Assembly: GCF_006717075.1 (NCBI RefSeq)
Contig: NZ_VFQC01000001.1
Location: forward strand, 1,221,001-1,285,000
DNA: 64,000 nucleotides
DNA from: Haloactinospora alba
Lineage (GTDB): Bacteria > Actinomycetota > Actinomycetes > Streptosporangiales > Streptosporangiaceae
Direction of reading: 5' to 3'
Shown here: one piece after another, positions 19,470 to 31,828 of the stretch
How the letters are laid out: each line of letters starts with the position of its first letter
Numbering within the stretch: position 1 is the first letter of the stretch
Position numbers and translations under genes: made by a program
Notes under the pieces: generated by a model
Database searches by the model: none
Told to the model about the DNA's origin: nothing
Seen by the model: the letters and a program-made list of their open reading frames with translations, nothing else

Positions 19470-19948
19470 CTGGGTTCCTTTTCCCCTGTCGTCGCAGGTC
19501 ACTCATGAGAGGGAACCTGGGAACCGGCAGAAGTTGAGCTTGGTCTCTCCTCCGAGGGGAGAGCGCCCACGCGCCGGCGTTGGAAGAAGTTGTGAGCCGG
19601 TGCTGTGCTGCCTCGACCAACTTCTGCCTGCTCCGCTGGCCCAGCCAAGCGTTTGGGAATCTCCGTCTGGTGCGAAACTGTCCGCGATGTGTGGGTACTG
19701 GTGGTACGAGAGGGGTAATGGGTTCCTCCGCTCGCAGATGACGGGGCGGGCCCGGTCCGCGTCCGTGTGTTCGGAGGCCCGTGCCCGTGGCGGAAACCTC
19801 GTCCTCCGGGATGACGCAAGGAACCGTACGCACGGTTTCCGGCGGATACAACGCTGGCGAACCACCTGCACAGAAGCGCCCTGTTACTAGACTGAGGCGA
19901 ATCGGATGTTCGCGGGAAGGCCGCGGCCGGCGGAGTGGAGCATCCGGC
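19470..19948. other. Intergenic region at the right edge of the island
   Basis: In these 479 bases I see no supportable gene. GC content returns to the core level. The phosphatase frame stays open back to 19781, but that stretch is low-complexity and lacks a ribosome site. A possible -10 (TAGACT, 19886–19891) lies 58 bases before the phosphatase start. Confidence 0.5.
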
Positions 19949-22018
19949 ATGCGACACAGGGACGATCTAGATCCGAACGGCATACCCGAACCGAGCGGCG
20001 GCACGTCGGAAGCACGACCGGTCGGTGGACCCGTCCGGCGCGACACGGACAGCCACGCCGCCGCCGCGTTCCGGTACGCGCGCGCTGCCATGCTCGTAGC
20101 CGACCACACCGGCCGCGTCGTCGTGGCCAACCACGCTTTCCAGCGGTTGACCGGAAGCGGCCGGGAGGCCACCGGACGTTTCTGGCCTGATCTGCTGAGC
20201 GAGGACGACGTCCAGCGGGGCTGGGATCTGCACCGTGACGCAGTGCGCTGCGGAACCAGCACGAAGAGCAGCCTGGGAGTGGACAGCCCGCACCTCGGTA
20301 CGCTCCGACTGGTCACCGAGGCCTGGATCCTACCGGAGCCTCTACCGGAGCCGGAACGTCCGGACAGCCGGGAAGTGGCACTGCTGTTCTACCAGGCGGC
20401 GCCGGAGGACCGCCTGCTGCGCACTACCGCCGAGTTGCGCACGGAGAACTCCGACACAGCGCTGTGGAGCATGGACCTGCGTGACGGCAGTCTCAGCGAA
20501 CCCTTCGGGCGCTCCGCCCTGGGGCAGGCGCTCGCCGGGGACGCCCGCACCCTGGAGGAGTTCCTGAACCGGGTGCACAGTGAGGACATCGCCCGGGTGC
20601 GGGACGCGATCGAGGCGTCCCGCGAGGGCAGGGACTACGAACAGCAGTTCCGGATGTTCGACACCGTCGGTGACGAACGCTGGTTGCGGGCCCGCGCGCG
20701 CTATCTGGCAGGGGACCCCCCTCGCCTCGTCGGGTTCATCGACGATGTCACCGACCGGGTCCAGCTCGTCCGTCGCCTCGCGGACCGGCGCAGGATCGAA
20801 GCGGCGCAGGGCCGCCAGGTCACGGACCTAGCGGCCAAGCTCGTCTCCGCCACGACGATGGACGAAGTCACCGGTCTGCTCAGTGACGAGTTCGTCCCCA
20901 TCTTCGGCGGCGCCGCGGCGAGTGTGCTGCTGGTGCGAGAGGGAGCGCTCCGTGTGGCCCCCTCGACCGTGGAACACAGCGGCATACTCGCGGTGATGGA
21001 GGGGCGGGACGCCACCGACACCTCCCATCCCATGGGGGCTGTGGTCCAGGACCGCCAGCCGCGGTTCTTCGAGAACCGCGCCGAGATGCTGGAACGCTTC
21101 CCCGGCGTTGCCGAGCTGCTGCGTCACACCACCGCCCAGTCCTGGGCCACCGTGCCGATCTTTGGCGACCGCCGTGTGGCGTTGGGGGTCTGGCAGGTCG
21201 CGTGGTCGGAGCCGCACCATGCCACACCGGACGAACGCGCCCTCATGCTGACTCTCGCCGGTCTCGCGGGGCAGGCTTTGCAGCGTGTCAGTCGCCAGCA
21301 GGCCGAGTTGGAACTGGCGGACGCAATACAGCGCCGTATGCTGCCGCCCCAGATTCCGGGGTTCGACGACCTCGACATAGCCACTCGTTACCTGCCAGCC
21401 CAGGCGGGGTGGCGGGTGTGCGGAGATTTCTACGACGTCATCCACCTGCCGCAACGCCGTGTCGGTCTTCTGGTCGGGGACGTGCAGGGGCACGGTGTGG
21501 AGGCGGCTGCGGCGATGGGCCAGATACGGGTGGCGTTCCGCGCCTACGCCACCACCCAGGTCGACCCGGGGGGAGTCCTGGCCGAGACGAACAGGTTGCT
21601 GACCGAGACCGGGGAGATCGTGTTCGCCACCTGCGGATACCTGGTTCTCGACCTCGACAGCGGCGAGATGCAGGCCGCCTGGGCGGGACAGCCTCCCGCG
21701 GTCCTGGCGACACCCGACGCGTTCGGTCTCTGGGAGCCGGAAACCGGCCCTCCCGTGGGTGTGGACTCCGAGAGCAAGTATCCGGTTACCACCCGCCACC
21801 TGTCACCGCAGGAGACACTGCTCCTGTGCTCCGACGGGTTGGTGGAGAGTTCCGAGCTCACCATCGACACCGGGCTCGAACGCGTCGGCCAGGAGCTACG
21901 GCAACGCGCCCGGGACGTGGAGGGGGCGGTGAGCGCGCTCGCCGCCGCGCCGCCGGCGGGACGCAACGACGACCTCGTCATCCTCGCCGTTCGCATGCGT
22001 GACGGGTCCGCGCGGTAA
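19949..22018 (+). CDS. PAS/GAF-sensing PP2C-type (SpoIIE/RsbU-like) phosphatase
   Basis: A 689-residue cytosolic signalling protein. Domains in order: PAS (about 30–140, with AAMLVADHTGRVVVANHAF), a second PAS-like fold (about 165–290, ending ARYLAGDPPRLVGFIDDVTDR), GAF (about 300–440, WATVPIFGDRRVALGVWQVAW) and a C-terminal SpoIIE phosphatase with LADAIQRRMLPP, GDFYDVIHL, VGDVQGHGVEAAAAMG, LLLCSDGLVES and NDDLVILAVR, which supply the metal-binding Asp residues. Relatives dephosphorylate anti-sigma antagonists. No kinase or antagonist gene is adjacent, so partners are unknown. The start ATG 19949 is chosen for a GGAGTGGAG site; longer starts are possible. Confidence 0.88.
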   Translation: MRHRDDLDPNGIPEPSGGTSEARPVGGPVRRDTDSHAAAAFRYARAAMLVADHTGRVVVANHAFQRLTGSGREATGRFWPDLLSEDDVQRGWDLHRDAVRCGTSTKSSLGVDSPHLGTLRLVTEAWILPEPLPEPERPDSREVALLFYQAAPEDRLLRTTAELRTENSDTALWSMDLRDGSLSEPFGRSALGQALAGDARTLEEFLNRVHSEDIARVRDAIEASREGRDYEQQFRMFDTVGDERWLRARARYLAGDPPRLVGFIDDVTDRVQLVRRLADRRRIEAAQGRQVTDLAAKLVSATTMDEVTGLLSDEFVPIFGGAAASVLLVREGALRVAPSTVEHSGILAVMEGRDATDTSHPMGAVVQDRQPRFFENRAEMLERFPGVAELLRHTTAQSWATVPIFGDRRVALGVWQVAWSEPHHATPDERALMLTLAGLAGQALQRVSRQQAELELADAIQRRMLPPQIPGFDDLDIATRYLPAQAGWRVCGDFYDVIHLPQRRVGLLVGDVQGHGVEAAAAMGQIRVAFRAYATTQVDPGGVLAETNRLLTETGEIVFATCGYLVLDLDSGEMQAAWAGQPPAVLATPDAFGLWEPETGPPVGVDSESKYPVTTRHLSPQETLLLCSDGLVESSELTIDTGLERVGQELRQRARDVEGAVSALAAAPPAGRNDDLVILAVRMRDGSAR

Positions 22019-22135
22019 CACCCGCCCGACCCTCCCCGGGGGAGGCCGGCGGCCCACCCGCCGGCGGACCAACCGTGTCCAGGCCCCGGAACTCGTCAAC
22101 ACAGTGGGAAACTCAGAGCGCGTAGGCTGGGGAAC

Positions 22136-23458
22136 GTGTCCGAAACACTGTTCGACGACGCTGGCGCGGAGGCGCAGCGTTCCCAGGAACCGTTACCGGT
22201 ACGGATGCGGCCGCGTACTCTCGACGAGGTCGCGGGGCAGGGGCACCTGCTGGGTGCCGGGAGTCCCCTGCGGCGTCTGGTGGAGGACGACGCCCCGATG
22301 TCGCTGTTCCTGTGGGGTCCGCCCGGTACGGGCAAGACCACCCTGGCGAGCGTCGTCAGCCAGGTCACCCAACGGAAGTTCGTTGAGCTGTCCGCCGTCA
22401 GCGCCGGTGTGAAGGACGTCCGTTCCGTCATCGACGAGGCGCGGCGCCAACTGGGCATGCGCGGCACCCGGACCCTGCTCTTCGTCGACGAGGTGCACCG
22501 CTTCAGCAAAACCCAGCAGGACGCGCTGCTGCCCGCCGTGGAGAACCGCTGGGTGAGCTTCATCGGGGCGACCACGGAGAACCCGTTCTTCTCCGTGGTG
22601 AGCCCGCTCCTCTCCCGCTCACTACTGCTCACCCTGGAGTCCCTCACGGATGACGACGTCCGCGCGGTGCTGCGTCAGGCGCTCGCGGACGAGCGCGGAC
22701 TCAACGGCGCCTACCGCCTCAGTACGGACGCGGAGTCACACGTGGTGCGTCTGGCCGGCGGTGACGCCCGGCGAGCGTTGACCTACCTGGAGGCGGCGGC
22801 GCTCGTCTCCGGGGAGAACGCTGAGGTGTCGGTCGAGGACGTCGAACGCGCGGTGGACCGGCACGCGGTGCACTACGACCGTTCGGGGGACCAGCACTAC
22901 GACGTCGTCAGCGCATTCATCAAGAGTATGCGCGGAAGCGATCCGGACGCCGCTCTGCACTATCTCGCCCGGATGATCGAAGCCGGGGAGGACCCGCGTT
23001 TCATCGCGCGGCGGATCGTGGTGCACGCCAGCGAGGACGTCGGGATGGCCGATCCGACCGCCCTGCAGGTGGCGATGTCCGCGGCCCAGGCGGTCGAGCT
23101 GGTCGGTTTGCCCGAAGCGCGGATCAACCTGGCCCAGGCTGTTATCCATATCGCACTCGCCCCCAAGTCGAACGCGGTCATCGGCGCGATCGACTCCGCC
23201 CTCAGCGACGTGCGCAACGGTCGCGTCGGTGCGGTTCCCGCGCACCTGCGGGACAGCCACTACCGGGGCGCCAGCGACCTCGGCCACGGAGCGGGCTACA
23301 AGTACGCCCACGACTATCCCGGAGGCGTCGCGGCGCAGCAGTACGCCCCGGACGTGGTGGCGGGCCAGGAGTACTACCAGCCGACGACGCACGGGGCGGA
23401 GCGCCGCTACTCCGAGGTTCTGCAACGGATCAGGGGAGTCCTGCGCGACGGGGACTGA
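22136..23458 (+). CDS. rarA: Replication-associated recombination protein A (RarA/MgsA)
   Basis: A 440-residue AAA+ ATPase: [18 protein letters not shown], Walker [10 protein letters not shown], Walker [11 protein letters not shown], sensor 1 [13 protein letters not shown], then [12 protein letters not shown] and the C-terminal tetramerisation domain with [33 protein letters not shown]. RarA acts at stalled replication forks. The start is a GTG. In related genomes it sits between the hisS/aspS region and alaS, which agrees with its place here. Confidence 0.97.
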   Translation: MSETLFDDAGAEAQRSQEPLPVRMRPRTLDEVAGQGHLLGAGSPLRRLVEDDAPMSLFLWGPPGTGKTTLASVVSQVTQRKFVELSAVSAGVKDVRSVIDEARRQLGMRGTRTLLFVDEVHRFSKTQQDALLPAVENRWVSFIGATTENPFFSVVSPLLSRSLLLTLESLTDDDVRAVLRQALADERGLNGAYRLSTDAESHVVRLAGGDARRALTYLEAAALVSGENAEVSVEDVERAVDRHAVHYDRSGDQHYDVVSAFIKSMRGSDPDAALHYLARMIEAGEDPRFIARRIVVHASEDVGMADPTALQVAMSAAQAVELVGLPEARINLAQAVIHIALAPKSNAVIGAIDSALSDVRNGRVGAVPAHLRDSHYRGASDLGHGAGYKYAHDYPGGVAAQQYAPDVVAGQEYYQPTTHGAERRYSEVLQRIRGVLRDGD

Positions 23459-23467
23459 CGTGTCCCT

Positions 23468-23485
23468 TCCCGCCTGAGGGCGGGA
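23468..23485 (+). terminator. Terminator hairpin after rarA
   Basis: TCCCGCC (23468–23474) pairs with GGCGGGA (23479–23485) around a TGAG loop, ten bases after the rarA stop. There is no T-run. Confidence 0.65.
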
Positions 23486-23556
23486 GACTCCCTCCCTGGT
23501 GCCCGGGTGCGGGCCGCCTTGAGCCGGGTTCCTGGTTCATCGGGTCCCGCCCGCCG

Positions 23557-23797
23557 CTAGGCGGCGGGTCTTACGGTCCCTCCGCAGGCGTTGTGCTTGT
23601 CCGCCCGTCCGGCGGCCGGGACGATCCGGGAGGCGCTGACGTCCCGATCGTGGGTGGCACCGCACCCGGAGCAGGTCCGGGCGCGCACGTTGAGGGGGTC
23701 GGGGCCGTCGATCATCCAGCGCACACGGCAGCTCTGGGAGGACGGTAGGAACCGGTCGACCTTGGCGAAGGTGTGCCCGTACTGCGGGAGCGCCGTT
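23557..23797 (-). pseudogene. Decayed TnpB (IS200/IS605 OrfB) C-terminal fragment
   Basis: Read on the minus strand, this gives HTFAKVDRFLPSSQSC, then IDGPDPLNVRARTCSGCG, HDRDVSASRI and ADKHNACGGTVRPA before a stop. This is the zinc-ribbon C-terminus of TnpB. The first zinc pair is broken (CRVR where CxxC is expected) and the RuvC-like body is missing, because the frame runs straight into the stop codon of the neighbouring kinase gene. An imperfect palindrome at the stop (CCGCCGCTAGGCGGCGG) resembles an IS605-type right end. It marks an old insertion followed by deletion. Confidence 0.8.
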
Positions 23798-25381
23798 CTA
23801 CTCCAACGGCTGTTGGAACAGTTCCGTCACCCGGACGATCTCCTGTGGGCCCTCCTTGTCCTGCTGCTCGTCCGCGAACTCCACCTCGGCGATCACGACC
23901 TGGCCCCAGCCCAGATAGTCGATGAAGTCCTGACCGGTGACCTCGTAGGTGCCCCGGCCGTCCTCGATATGCCCCGGACCCGGTTTGCAGAACTGGGCGC
24001 AGAGAACCTCGGCGTCCTCGGCGATGACGGCCGTGTCCGGTTCCCCGGTGTCCTCTGCGGTCCACTGGGCGCTCCAGTCGCGCGGGTTGAGGTTTCCCTG
24101 GGCAGGAGCGGGCGCCTGCGTCTCGGTGTGCTCCACGCGCGTATAGGCCCACGGGCCCTCGACCGGGTTCTCCTGTTTCGTGGGGTCGAACCGTACGGTG
24201 GTCGTCCCCGGCGAGTCCTTCGGGGAGGAAGGGGAGGACGGGGAGGGGGAGTCGGTGGGGGAGGATCCCCCCAACGGGTCGTTTCCCTGTATGGCATTGA
24301 TCCCCGCCCAGGCGCCCCCGCCGACCAGTGTGAGCGCCAGCACGATCGCGCCCGCCACGAACGGAACACGCGCGGGGCGCCGCTGTTTCGGCCGGTTGTG
24401 CAACTGTACGACGCGCGGTAGCCGTGCCGGATCCACAACGCCCTGCCACTCCCGGGACAGCAGCCGGGTGACAGCGGTTCCCCGGACAGCGGACCCGGAC
24501 GTTTCCTCCTCCGCTCCGTCCTCCGGTCCCGTGTTGCGTTCCCAGGCGGCGATGGCGGAACCGATCAGTTCCCGGACCGAGGGGCGTTCCTCGGGAGCCG
24601 TGGCGAGCGCCCGGCGAACGAGGGGGAGCAGATCCTCGGGCACACCGTCCAGGTCCGGACCACCGCTCACCATCTGTTGGGCCATCTCGTCGGGTTCGCC
24701 CATCCCGAACGGAAGCCGTCCCGTGGCGGCGAACGCGACGACGGCTCCCCAACCGAACACGTCCGCTGCCGGAGAGGGGCCCTCACCCGCGTGGCGCTGG
24801 GGACTCATCCAGGTGGCGGAGTGCTGCAGGACGGCCTCGTCCCCGGGAAGAGCGCAGTCGAGGATCCGCGGCCCACTGGTACTGAGCAGGATGTTGCTGG
24901 GCTTGAGGTCGCCGTGCGCAACACCGCGGGCGTGTAGGGAGGCGAGCCCCTCGGCGACCCCGGCGGCCAGCGCCATGACCCGGCCGGGGGACATGGCTCC
25001 GCGCCGCCGGACGTACTGGGCGAGCGCTATCCCGGGAACGTAGGTCATGCACAACCAGGGCGGCTCACCCGCGGGAGCGGCGTCGAAGGCGATCGGGGGA
25101 ACGTAGCAGCGGCTGTCCACGGTGGAGAGCGCGTTGAGCCGCTGGTTCAGCAGGGCGCTGTCGTTGCCGTCCTCGAGTTGGGGGGAACGCAGGGTTTTCA
25201 CCACGACGAGGGAGTCGTCGCTGGCCGCGGGATTGACAGCTGCATACACCGTTCCCGTGCGCCCCGCCCCGAGCCGGCCGATCAGCAGGTAGGGGCCGAC
25301 CCTGTAGGGGTCGTCGTCAGCGAGATGCTGCAGGTGCGGTGGTACCAGAACAGAGATCTCACGTTGGGAACGTCGGATCAT
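23798..25381 (-). CDS. Transmembrane Ser/Thr protein kinase with atypical motifs
   Basis: A 527-residue membrane kinase. The kinase domain (about 25–290) has the glycine loop GRLGAGRTGTVY, the VVVK lysine and HGDLKPSNILL, so the catalytic Asp, Lys and Asn are present. HRD reads HGD, DFG reads DCA and APE reads SPQ, so activity may be weak or specialised. A transmembrane helix lies near 340–362, followed by a Pro/Ser/Thr/Asp-rich linker and an extracellular domain of about 150 residues with a CAQFC pair. The extracellular domain is unknown to me. The stop codon abuts the TnpB fragment, so the last residues may come from the insertion event. Confidence 0.85.
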   Translation of the reverse strand: MIRRSQREISVLVPPHLQHLADDDPYRVGPYLLIGRLGAGRTGTVYAAVNPAASDDSLVVVKTLRSPQLEDGNDSALLNQRLNALSTVDSRCYVPPIAFDAAPAGEPPWLCMTYVPGIALAQYVRRRGAMSPGRVMALAAGVAEGLASLHARGVAHGDLKPSNILLSTSGPRILDCALPGDEAVLQHSATWMSPQRHAGEGPSPAADVFGWGAVVAFAATGRLPFGMGEPDEMAQQMVSGGPDLDGVPEDLLPLVRRALATAPEERPSVRELIGSAIAAWERNTGPEDGAEEETSGSAVRGTAVTRLLSREWQGVVDPARLPRVVQLHNRPKQRRPARVPFVAGAIVLALTLVGGGAWAGINAIQGNDPLGGSSPTDSPSPSSPSSPKDSPGTTTVRFDPTKQENPVEGPWAYTRVEHTETQAPAPAQGNLNPRDWSAQWTAEDTGEPDTAVIAEDAEVLCAQFCKPGPGHIEDGRGTYEVTGQDFIDYLGWGQVVIAEVEFADEQQDKEGPQEIVRVTELFQQPLE

Positions 25382-26029
25382 GCGGCTCCTGCCTGAGATG
25401 TCTTACCACGGGAGCGAACTGGTCTGCGGGATGTGGGCTCTGTTCGGTGGTCGCGTGCGCGACGCCCCGGCAGTACTGCCTGGCGGCGTTCTCGTCCTCT
25501 CGCCGGAGGATCCGCTCTCCCCCCTCCTCGGCCGTGCCAGCGCGGCGCTGGCTGCGCCGCCCGTGTGACGAACAGCGTCCACCAAACAGGGCCCAAGCGT
25601 AGCCAACCACGGATCTGTGGGTGATTTTCGGCTATGTGAGGGCTGTTCGTCGACACGTGTTCCGCGGTACGGACGGACTTTCCGGTCGGGATCCGGCGGC
25701 GCGGACTCGCCTCACGCAGGGCCGCAGGACCGGCTCCGGCGGGGACGGGCCAACGGGGCGGGAACCCACGGTCCGGTATGAGCCGAACGGGAGGAACGCC
25801 CGCCCCAAGCAGGAGAGGACGCCGGGAAACGGCGTGTCAGCGCACCAGCGAGGCACACGCGCGTGTGACGCGATAGGCTCGTTCCCATTCGGATCCTCAC
25901 CGCTGTGCTTCGGCCGTGACCGGAAACAGGTCGGCGTGGTCCGGGAGCGCGCGCTCCCGTTGAGCAAGAGACCGCCCCAGGAAGTTCCGGTGTGAGGATC
26001 GAACGCCCCCGAACACCAACGGAGTCCGC
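25382..26029. other. Intergenic region upstream of the kinase and DUF948 genes
   Basis: A 648-base divergent gap. Short frames cross it on both strands without motifs or ribosome sites, and I see no RNA gene. In Streptomyces rpsD lies near this point; it is not here. Confidence 0.55.
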
Positions 26030-26419
26030 ATGCTGACCGCAGGAGAGGTAGCGGCGCTGCTCGCCGCTGTGGTCTGGACGGTCCTGGTCGCTTTCCTTTG
26101 CGTGGCGCTGGTCAAGCTCATCCGCCTGCTGTCGGAGACCACCAAGGTCGTCTCCGAACTGGGCGAGCGAGCTCGGCCGTTGTTGGAGGACGCCGCTGCC
26201 ACGGTCGAACGGACGGGAACCTCCCTGGACCGTGTCGAGGAGATCACTTCCAACGTCGCCACCACAACCGAGGACGTCTCGACGATGACCGCTCTGACCC
26301 GTTCGGTCGTCACCGGTCCGCTGGTGAAGGTGGCGTCGTTGTCCTACGGAGTGCGTCGGGTTCTCGGACAACGCCGCGCACTGGCCCTGATACGCAACCG
26401 CCGCAAGAGGGGGCGCTGA
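26030..26419 (+). CDS. DUF948 membrane protein
   Basis: A 129-residue protein with an N-terminal transmembrane helix (about residues 6–30, VAALLAAVVWTVLVAFLCVALVKL) and a heptad-rich region typical of DUF948 (LSETTKVVSELGERARPLLEDAAATVERT). Function is unknown; it is conserved just upstream of alaS in actinobacteria. The stop overlaps the next start by one base. Confidence 0.85.
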   Translation: MLTAGEVAALLAAVVWTVLVAFLCVALVKLIRLLSETTKVVSELGERARPLLEDAAATVERTGTSLDRVEEITSNVATTTEDVSTMTALTRSVVTGPLVKVASLSYGVRRVLGQRRALALIRNRRKRGR

Positions 26420-26741
26420 TGCTGGGACGAATGTTCTACCTCGTCGCGGGAGCGGCCCTGGGCGGGTATGTTGTGCACAAGCTCAACCGCACGGCTCGGG
26501 TGTGGAGCCCGGCGGGCATCGCCGGCCGCGTTGAGGACCACGTTGCTGAGTACCGCGCCGCCCTCCGCGAGTTCAACGAGGACATCCAGGACGCCATGGA
26601 ACACCGCGAGGCGGAACTGCATCGCCGTTATTCCGGTGGTGGGACAGCGCCGGAGAGTTCCGAGCTTCCCACGGGCCGTGCGGTCAACGTAATCGGATCA
26701 CACGGCGTAGCTAACGCCCATGAGGAGAAGGACGGCCGCTG

Positions 26742-26742
<1 letters not shown>
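26419..26742 (+). CDS. DUF6167 family small protein
   Basis: A 107-residue protein starting [29 protein letters not shown], with one N-terminal membrane helix followed by a helical, acidic segment ([28 protein letters not shown]). This is the conserved small gene between DUF948 and alaS in actinobacteria, of unknown function. It overlaps both neighbours by one base (TGATG), so DUF948, this gene and alaS are translationally coupled. Confidence 0.8.
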
Positions 26743-29405
<2,663 letters not shown>

Positions 29406-29495
29406 GTAGTTGCCCGCTTCCCAGACCAGGAGAAGGACCACGACGTTGACGCGCGATTCCGCATACCCTGCCCCCTATCCAGGGGAGCGCGTTCA

Positions 29496-29975
29496 TTGAG
29501 GCACGGCGTACGTCTTGCGGTGGATCCCGGTAAGGCCCGGATCGGAGTGGCCGCCAGTGATCCGGACGGCATGCTGGCCACTCCCGTGGAAACCATCCGG
29601 TGCGGTGACGGAGACCTGCAGCGGATCGCGGAGCTGGTTCTCGAGTACCGGGCCCGCGAGGTCATCGTCGGTTATCCCGCTTCGCTCTCTGGAACGGAGG
29701 GGCCGGCCGCCAGGGAGATCCGGGCGTTCGCGACCGGGCTCGCCAGGAAGCTCGCCCCGGTACCGGTACGGCTGGTCGACGAGCGGTTGACCACGGTGAC
29801 GGCCGAGGAGCAGCTCCGTTCCAGCGCCGGGCACGGCAAACGGGGCGCACGCGGCGGTAGGGAACGCCGTTCGGTGGTCGACCAGGCCGCTGCGACGGTT
29901 CTTCTGCAGAACGCGTTGGACACCGAGAGCAGAACCGGTCACCCCCCGGGAGAAGCCGTTGGGGAGGGCGCATGA
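29496..29975 (+). CDS. ruvX: RuvX/YqgF, Holliday-junction-resolvase-like nuclease
   Basis: A 159-residue RNase H-fold protein: LAVDPGKARIGVAASD at the N-terminus with the first catalytic Asp, VIVGYPASLSGTEGPAA, PVRLVDERLTTVTAE, and VDQAAATVLLQNAL with the last Asp. YqgF acts in pre-16S rRNA 5'-end maturation and possibly recombination. The start is a TTG preceded by AGGGGAGCG. The gene overlaps the mltG start by four bases. Confidence 0.93.
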   Translation: MRHGVRLAVDPGKARIGVAASDPDGMLATPVETIRCGDGDLQRIAELVLEYRAREVIVGYPASLSGTEGPAAREIRAFATGLARKLAPVPVRLVDERLTTVTAEEQLRSSAGHGKRGARGGRERRSVVDQAAATVLLQNALDTESRTGHPPGEAVGEGA

Positions 29976-31828
29976 ACGGCAACGATCCGTACGATCCTTC
30001 CTCCGGGAGAGGGAGAGCCGAGCGCGACTACGACCCGTTGACCGACCCGTGGTGGGGGGCCTCCGCTCTCGCCGGGGAGGACGCCTCCGTCCCCCCGCAG
30101 GATCCGTCACCGGGTGCCGACGACGTGTCCCAGCGGGCCTTCCGATCCGAGGATCCCATGCCGCCGGCACAGGGAGGTCGGGTAGGGGAGAGCGCCGGCT
30201 CCGGGGAGGGCGCGGAGCAGCGGCCGCGGGGTCGGCGACGCCGATCGGAACCACCACAGGCCGAGGGCCCGGCCGCGGGCGGCCCCGCCCGCTCGGAGGA
30301 CGTCGCCCGCGAACGCCCGCGTGGTCGCCGTCGCCGCACGGAGCCGGACCAGTCCGCTGACACCTCCGGTCGGCAGGGAACCGGATCCCTCCCGGCGGAC
30401 GGGACCCCGGACACGGACGGATCCTTCCCGGGGGAGGCCGACGGCGAGGGACCGGCGGGCCTGGAAGAGGTTTCCTTCTCCCGGAGGCTGGACTTCGACG
30501 CGGTGCCCGTGCGCCGCAAGCGTTCCCGGCCCGCAGACGACGCCCCGGACGTTCCCGGGGAGGATGCGGATCCGGTCGACACGGAGGCTCCGCGACGCCG
30601 ACGGCGGCGTCGCGGAACTGCCGGGGGCGCCGAGAGCGCCGTACCTGCGGGGGAGGACCGCGAGGAGGAGCACGACCAAGAGGAGCGCTCCTCCCGGCAA
30701 CGTTCCACAGCTGGCAGGCGCCGCAGTGAGCGTGGGCGTGGCGGCCGTGGGCGATCAACCCGCCGAGCGGCGGAACCACGGAAGCGTCGGCGCCCGCGGT
30801 TGCGCTGGCTCGCGGTGGGAGCGGTTCTGGTGGTGCTTCTCGCCGGGGGCGGTTACGTCCTGGTGCGTGACCACGTCTTTCCCTCCGACTACGAGGGCAA
30901 GGGCACGGGAAGTGTCGAGGTCACGATTCCTGAGGGGGCCAGCGGCGCCGAGATAGGCCGGCTCCTGGCGGAGCAGAACGTCGTCGCCAGCGCGAACGCG
31001 TTCACCGGCGCCCTGTCCGACAGTGACGCCGAGGCGTTGCGACCGGGCGCTTACGAGATGCGGAAACAGATGAGCGCCGAGGCCGCCATCGCCCTACTCC
31101 TCGATCCGGAGTCGCGGATGGGCGCTCAGGTGACGTTGCAGGAAGGGTGGCGCGCGAGCCGGATCCTCGACGAGCTCGCTGACAGTACCGCCCTGTCACG
31201 CGACGAGCTGCAGGAAGCCTATGAGGACCCGCAGAGTCTGGGACTCCCCGACTACGCTGAGCGTGGCCCGGAGGGGTACCTCTTCCCGGAGACGTACGCG
31301 GTTTCCCCCAATGACGACGCCACGGATGTCCTCAGCACCATGGTGGAGCAGTACAGGAGCGTGGCTGAGGAGACCGAGCTGGAGGAGCTGGCGGACGAGC
31401 GCGGTCTCAGCCCGAACGAGCTCATGTCGGTGGCTGCGGTGGTGCAGACCGAGGCGGGGTCCACGGAGGACATGCCCAAAATCGCACGTGTCATCTACAA
31501 CCGGCTGGACGAGGACATGGAGCTGGGGATGGACAGCACGTGCTTCTACGTCATCGAGGAGTACGGAATCGCGCTGAACGACGAGCAGCGGACCGCCTGT
31601 ACGGAGGCCGACAGCGATTACGCCACGTACGGACGCACGGGGCTGCCCGCCGGTCCTATCAACAGTCCCGGGAAGGAGGCCATCCTGGCCTCGCTGAACC
31701 CCGCCGAGGGCGACTGGCTCTACTTCGTCGCGACCGATCCGGAGAACGGGGTCACCGAGTTCGCCGAGACCCGTTCCGAATTCCGGGACCTGAAAGCGGA
31801 ATTCGAGGCCAACCGGGAGGACCAGTGA
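29972..31828 (+). CDS. mltG: Endolytic murein transglycosylase MltG with a long cytosolic tail
   Basis: MltG cleaves nascent glycan strands and may terminate their growth. The first 275 residues are a disordered region rich in Arg and acidic residues, far longer than in E. coli. A transmembrane helix (about 279–299) follows, then the periplasmic-side YceG domain with VEVTIPEGASGAEIGRLL, GYLFPETYAVS, the catalytic Glu in VVQTEAG and INSPGKEAILASLNPA. It overlaps ruvX by four bases and aroE by one, forming ruvX–mltG–aroE. Confidence 0.93.
   Translation: MNGNDPYDPSSGRGRAERDYDPLTDPWWGASALAGEDASVPPQDPSPGADDVSQRAFRSEDPMPPAQGGRVGESAGSGEGAEQRPRGRRRRSEPPQAEGPAAGGPARSEDVARERPRGRRRRTEPDQSADTSGRQGTGSLPADGTPDTDGSFPGEADGEGPAGLEEVSFSRRLDFDAVPVRRKRSRPADDAPDVPGEDADPVDTEAPRRRRRRRGTAGGAESAVPAGEDREEEHDQEERSSRQRSTAGRRRSERGRGGRGRSTRRAAEPRKRRRPRLRWLAVGAVLVVLLAGGGYVLVRDHVFPSDYEGKGTGSVEVTIPEGASGAEIGRLLAEQNVVASANAFTGALSDSDAEALRPGAYEMRKQMSAEAAIALLLDPESRMGAQVTLQEGWRASRILDELADSTALSRDELQEAYEDPQSLGLPDYAERGPEGYLFPETYAVSPNDDATDVLSTMVEQYRSVAEETELEELADERGLSPNELMSVAAVVQTEAGSTEDMPKIARVIYNRLDEDMELGMDSTCFYVIEEYGIALNDEQRTACTEADSDYATYGRTGLPAGPINSPGKEAILASLNPAEGDWLYFVATDPENGVTEFAETRSEFRDLKAEFEANREDQ

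Noticed and set aside
23557..23797. Functional tnpB gene
   Set aside because: Only about 75 C-terminal residues remain and one zinc cysteine is lost; no catalytic core.
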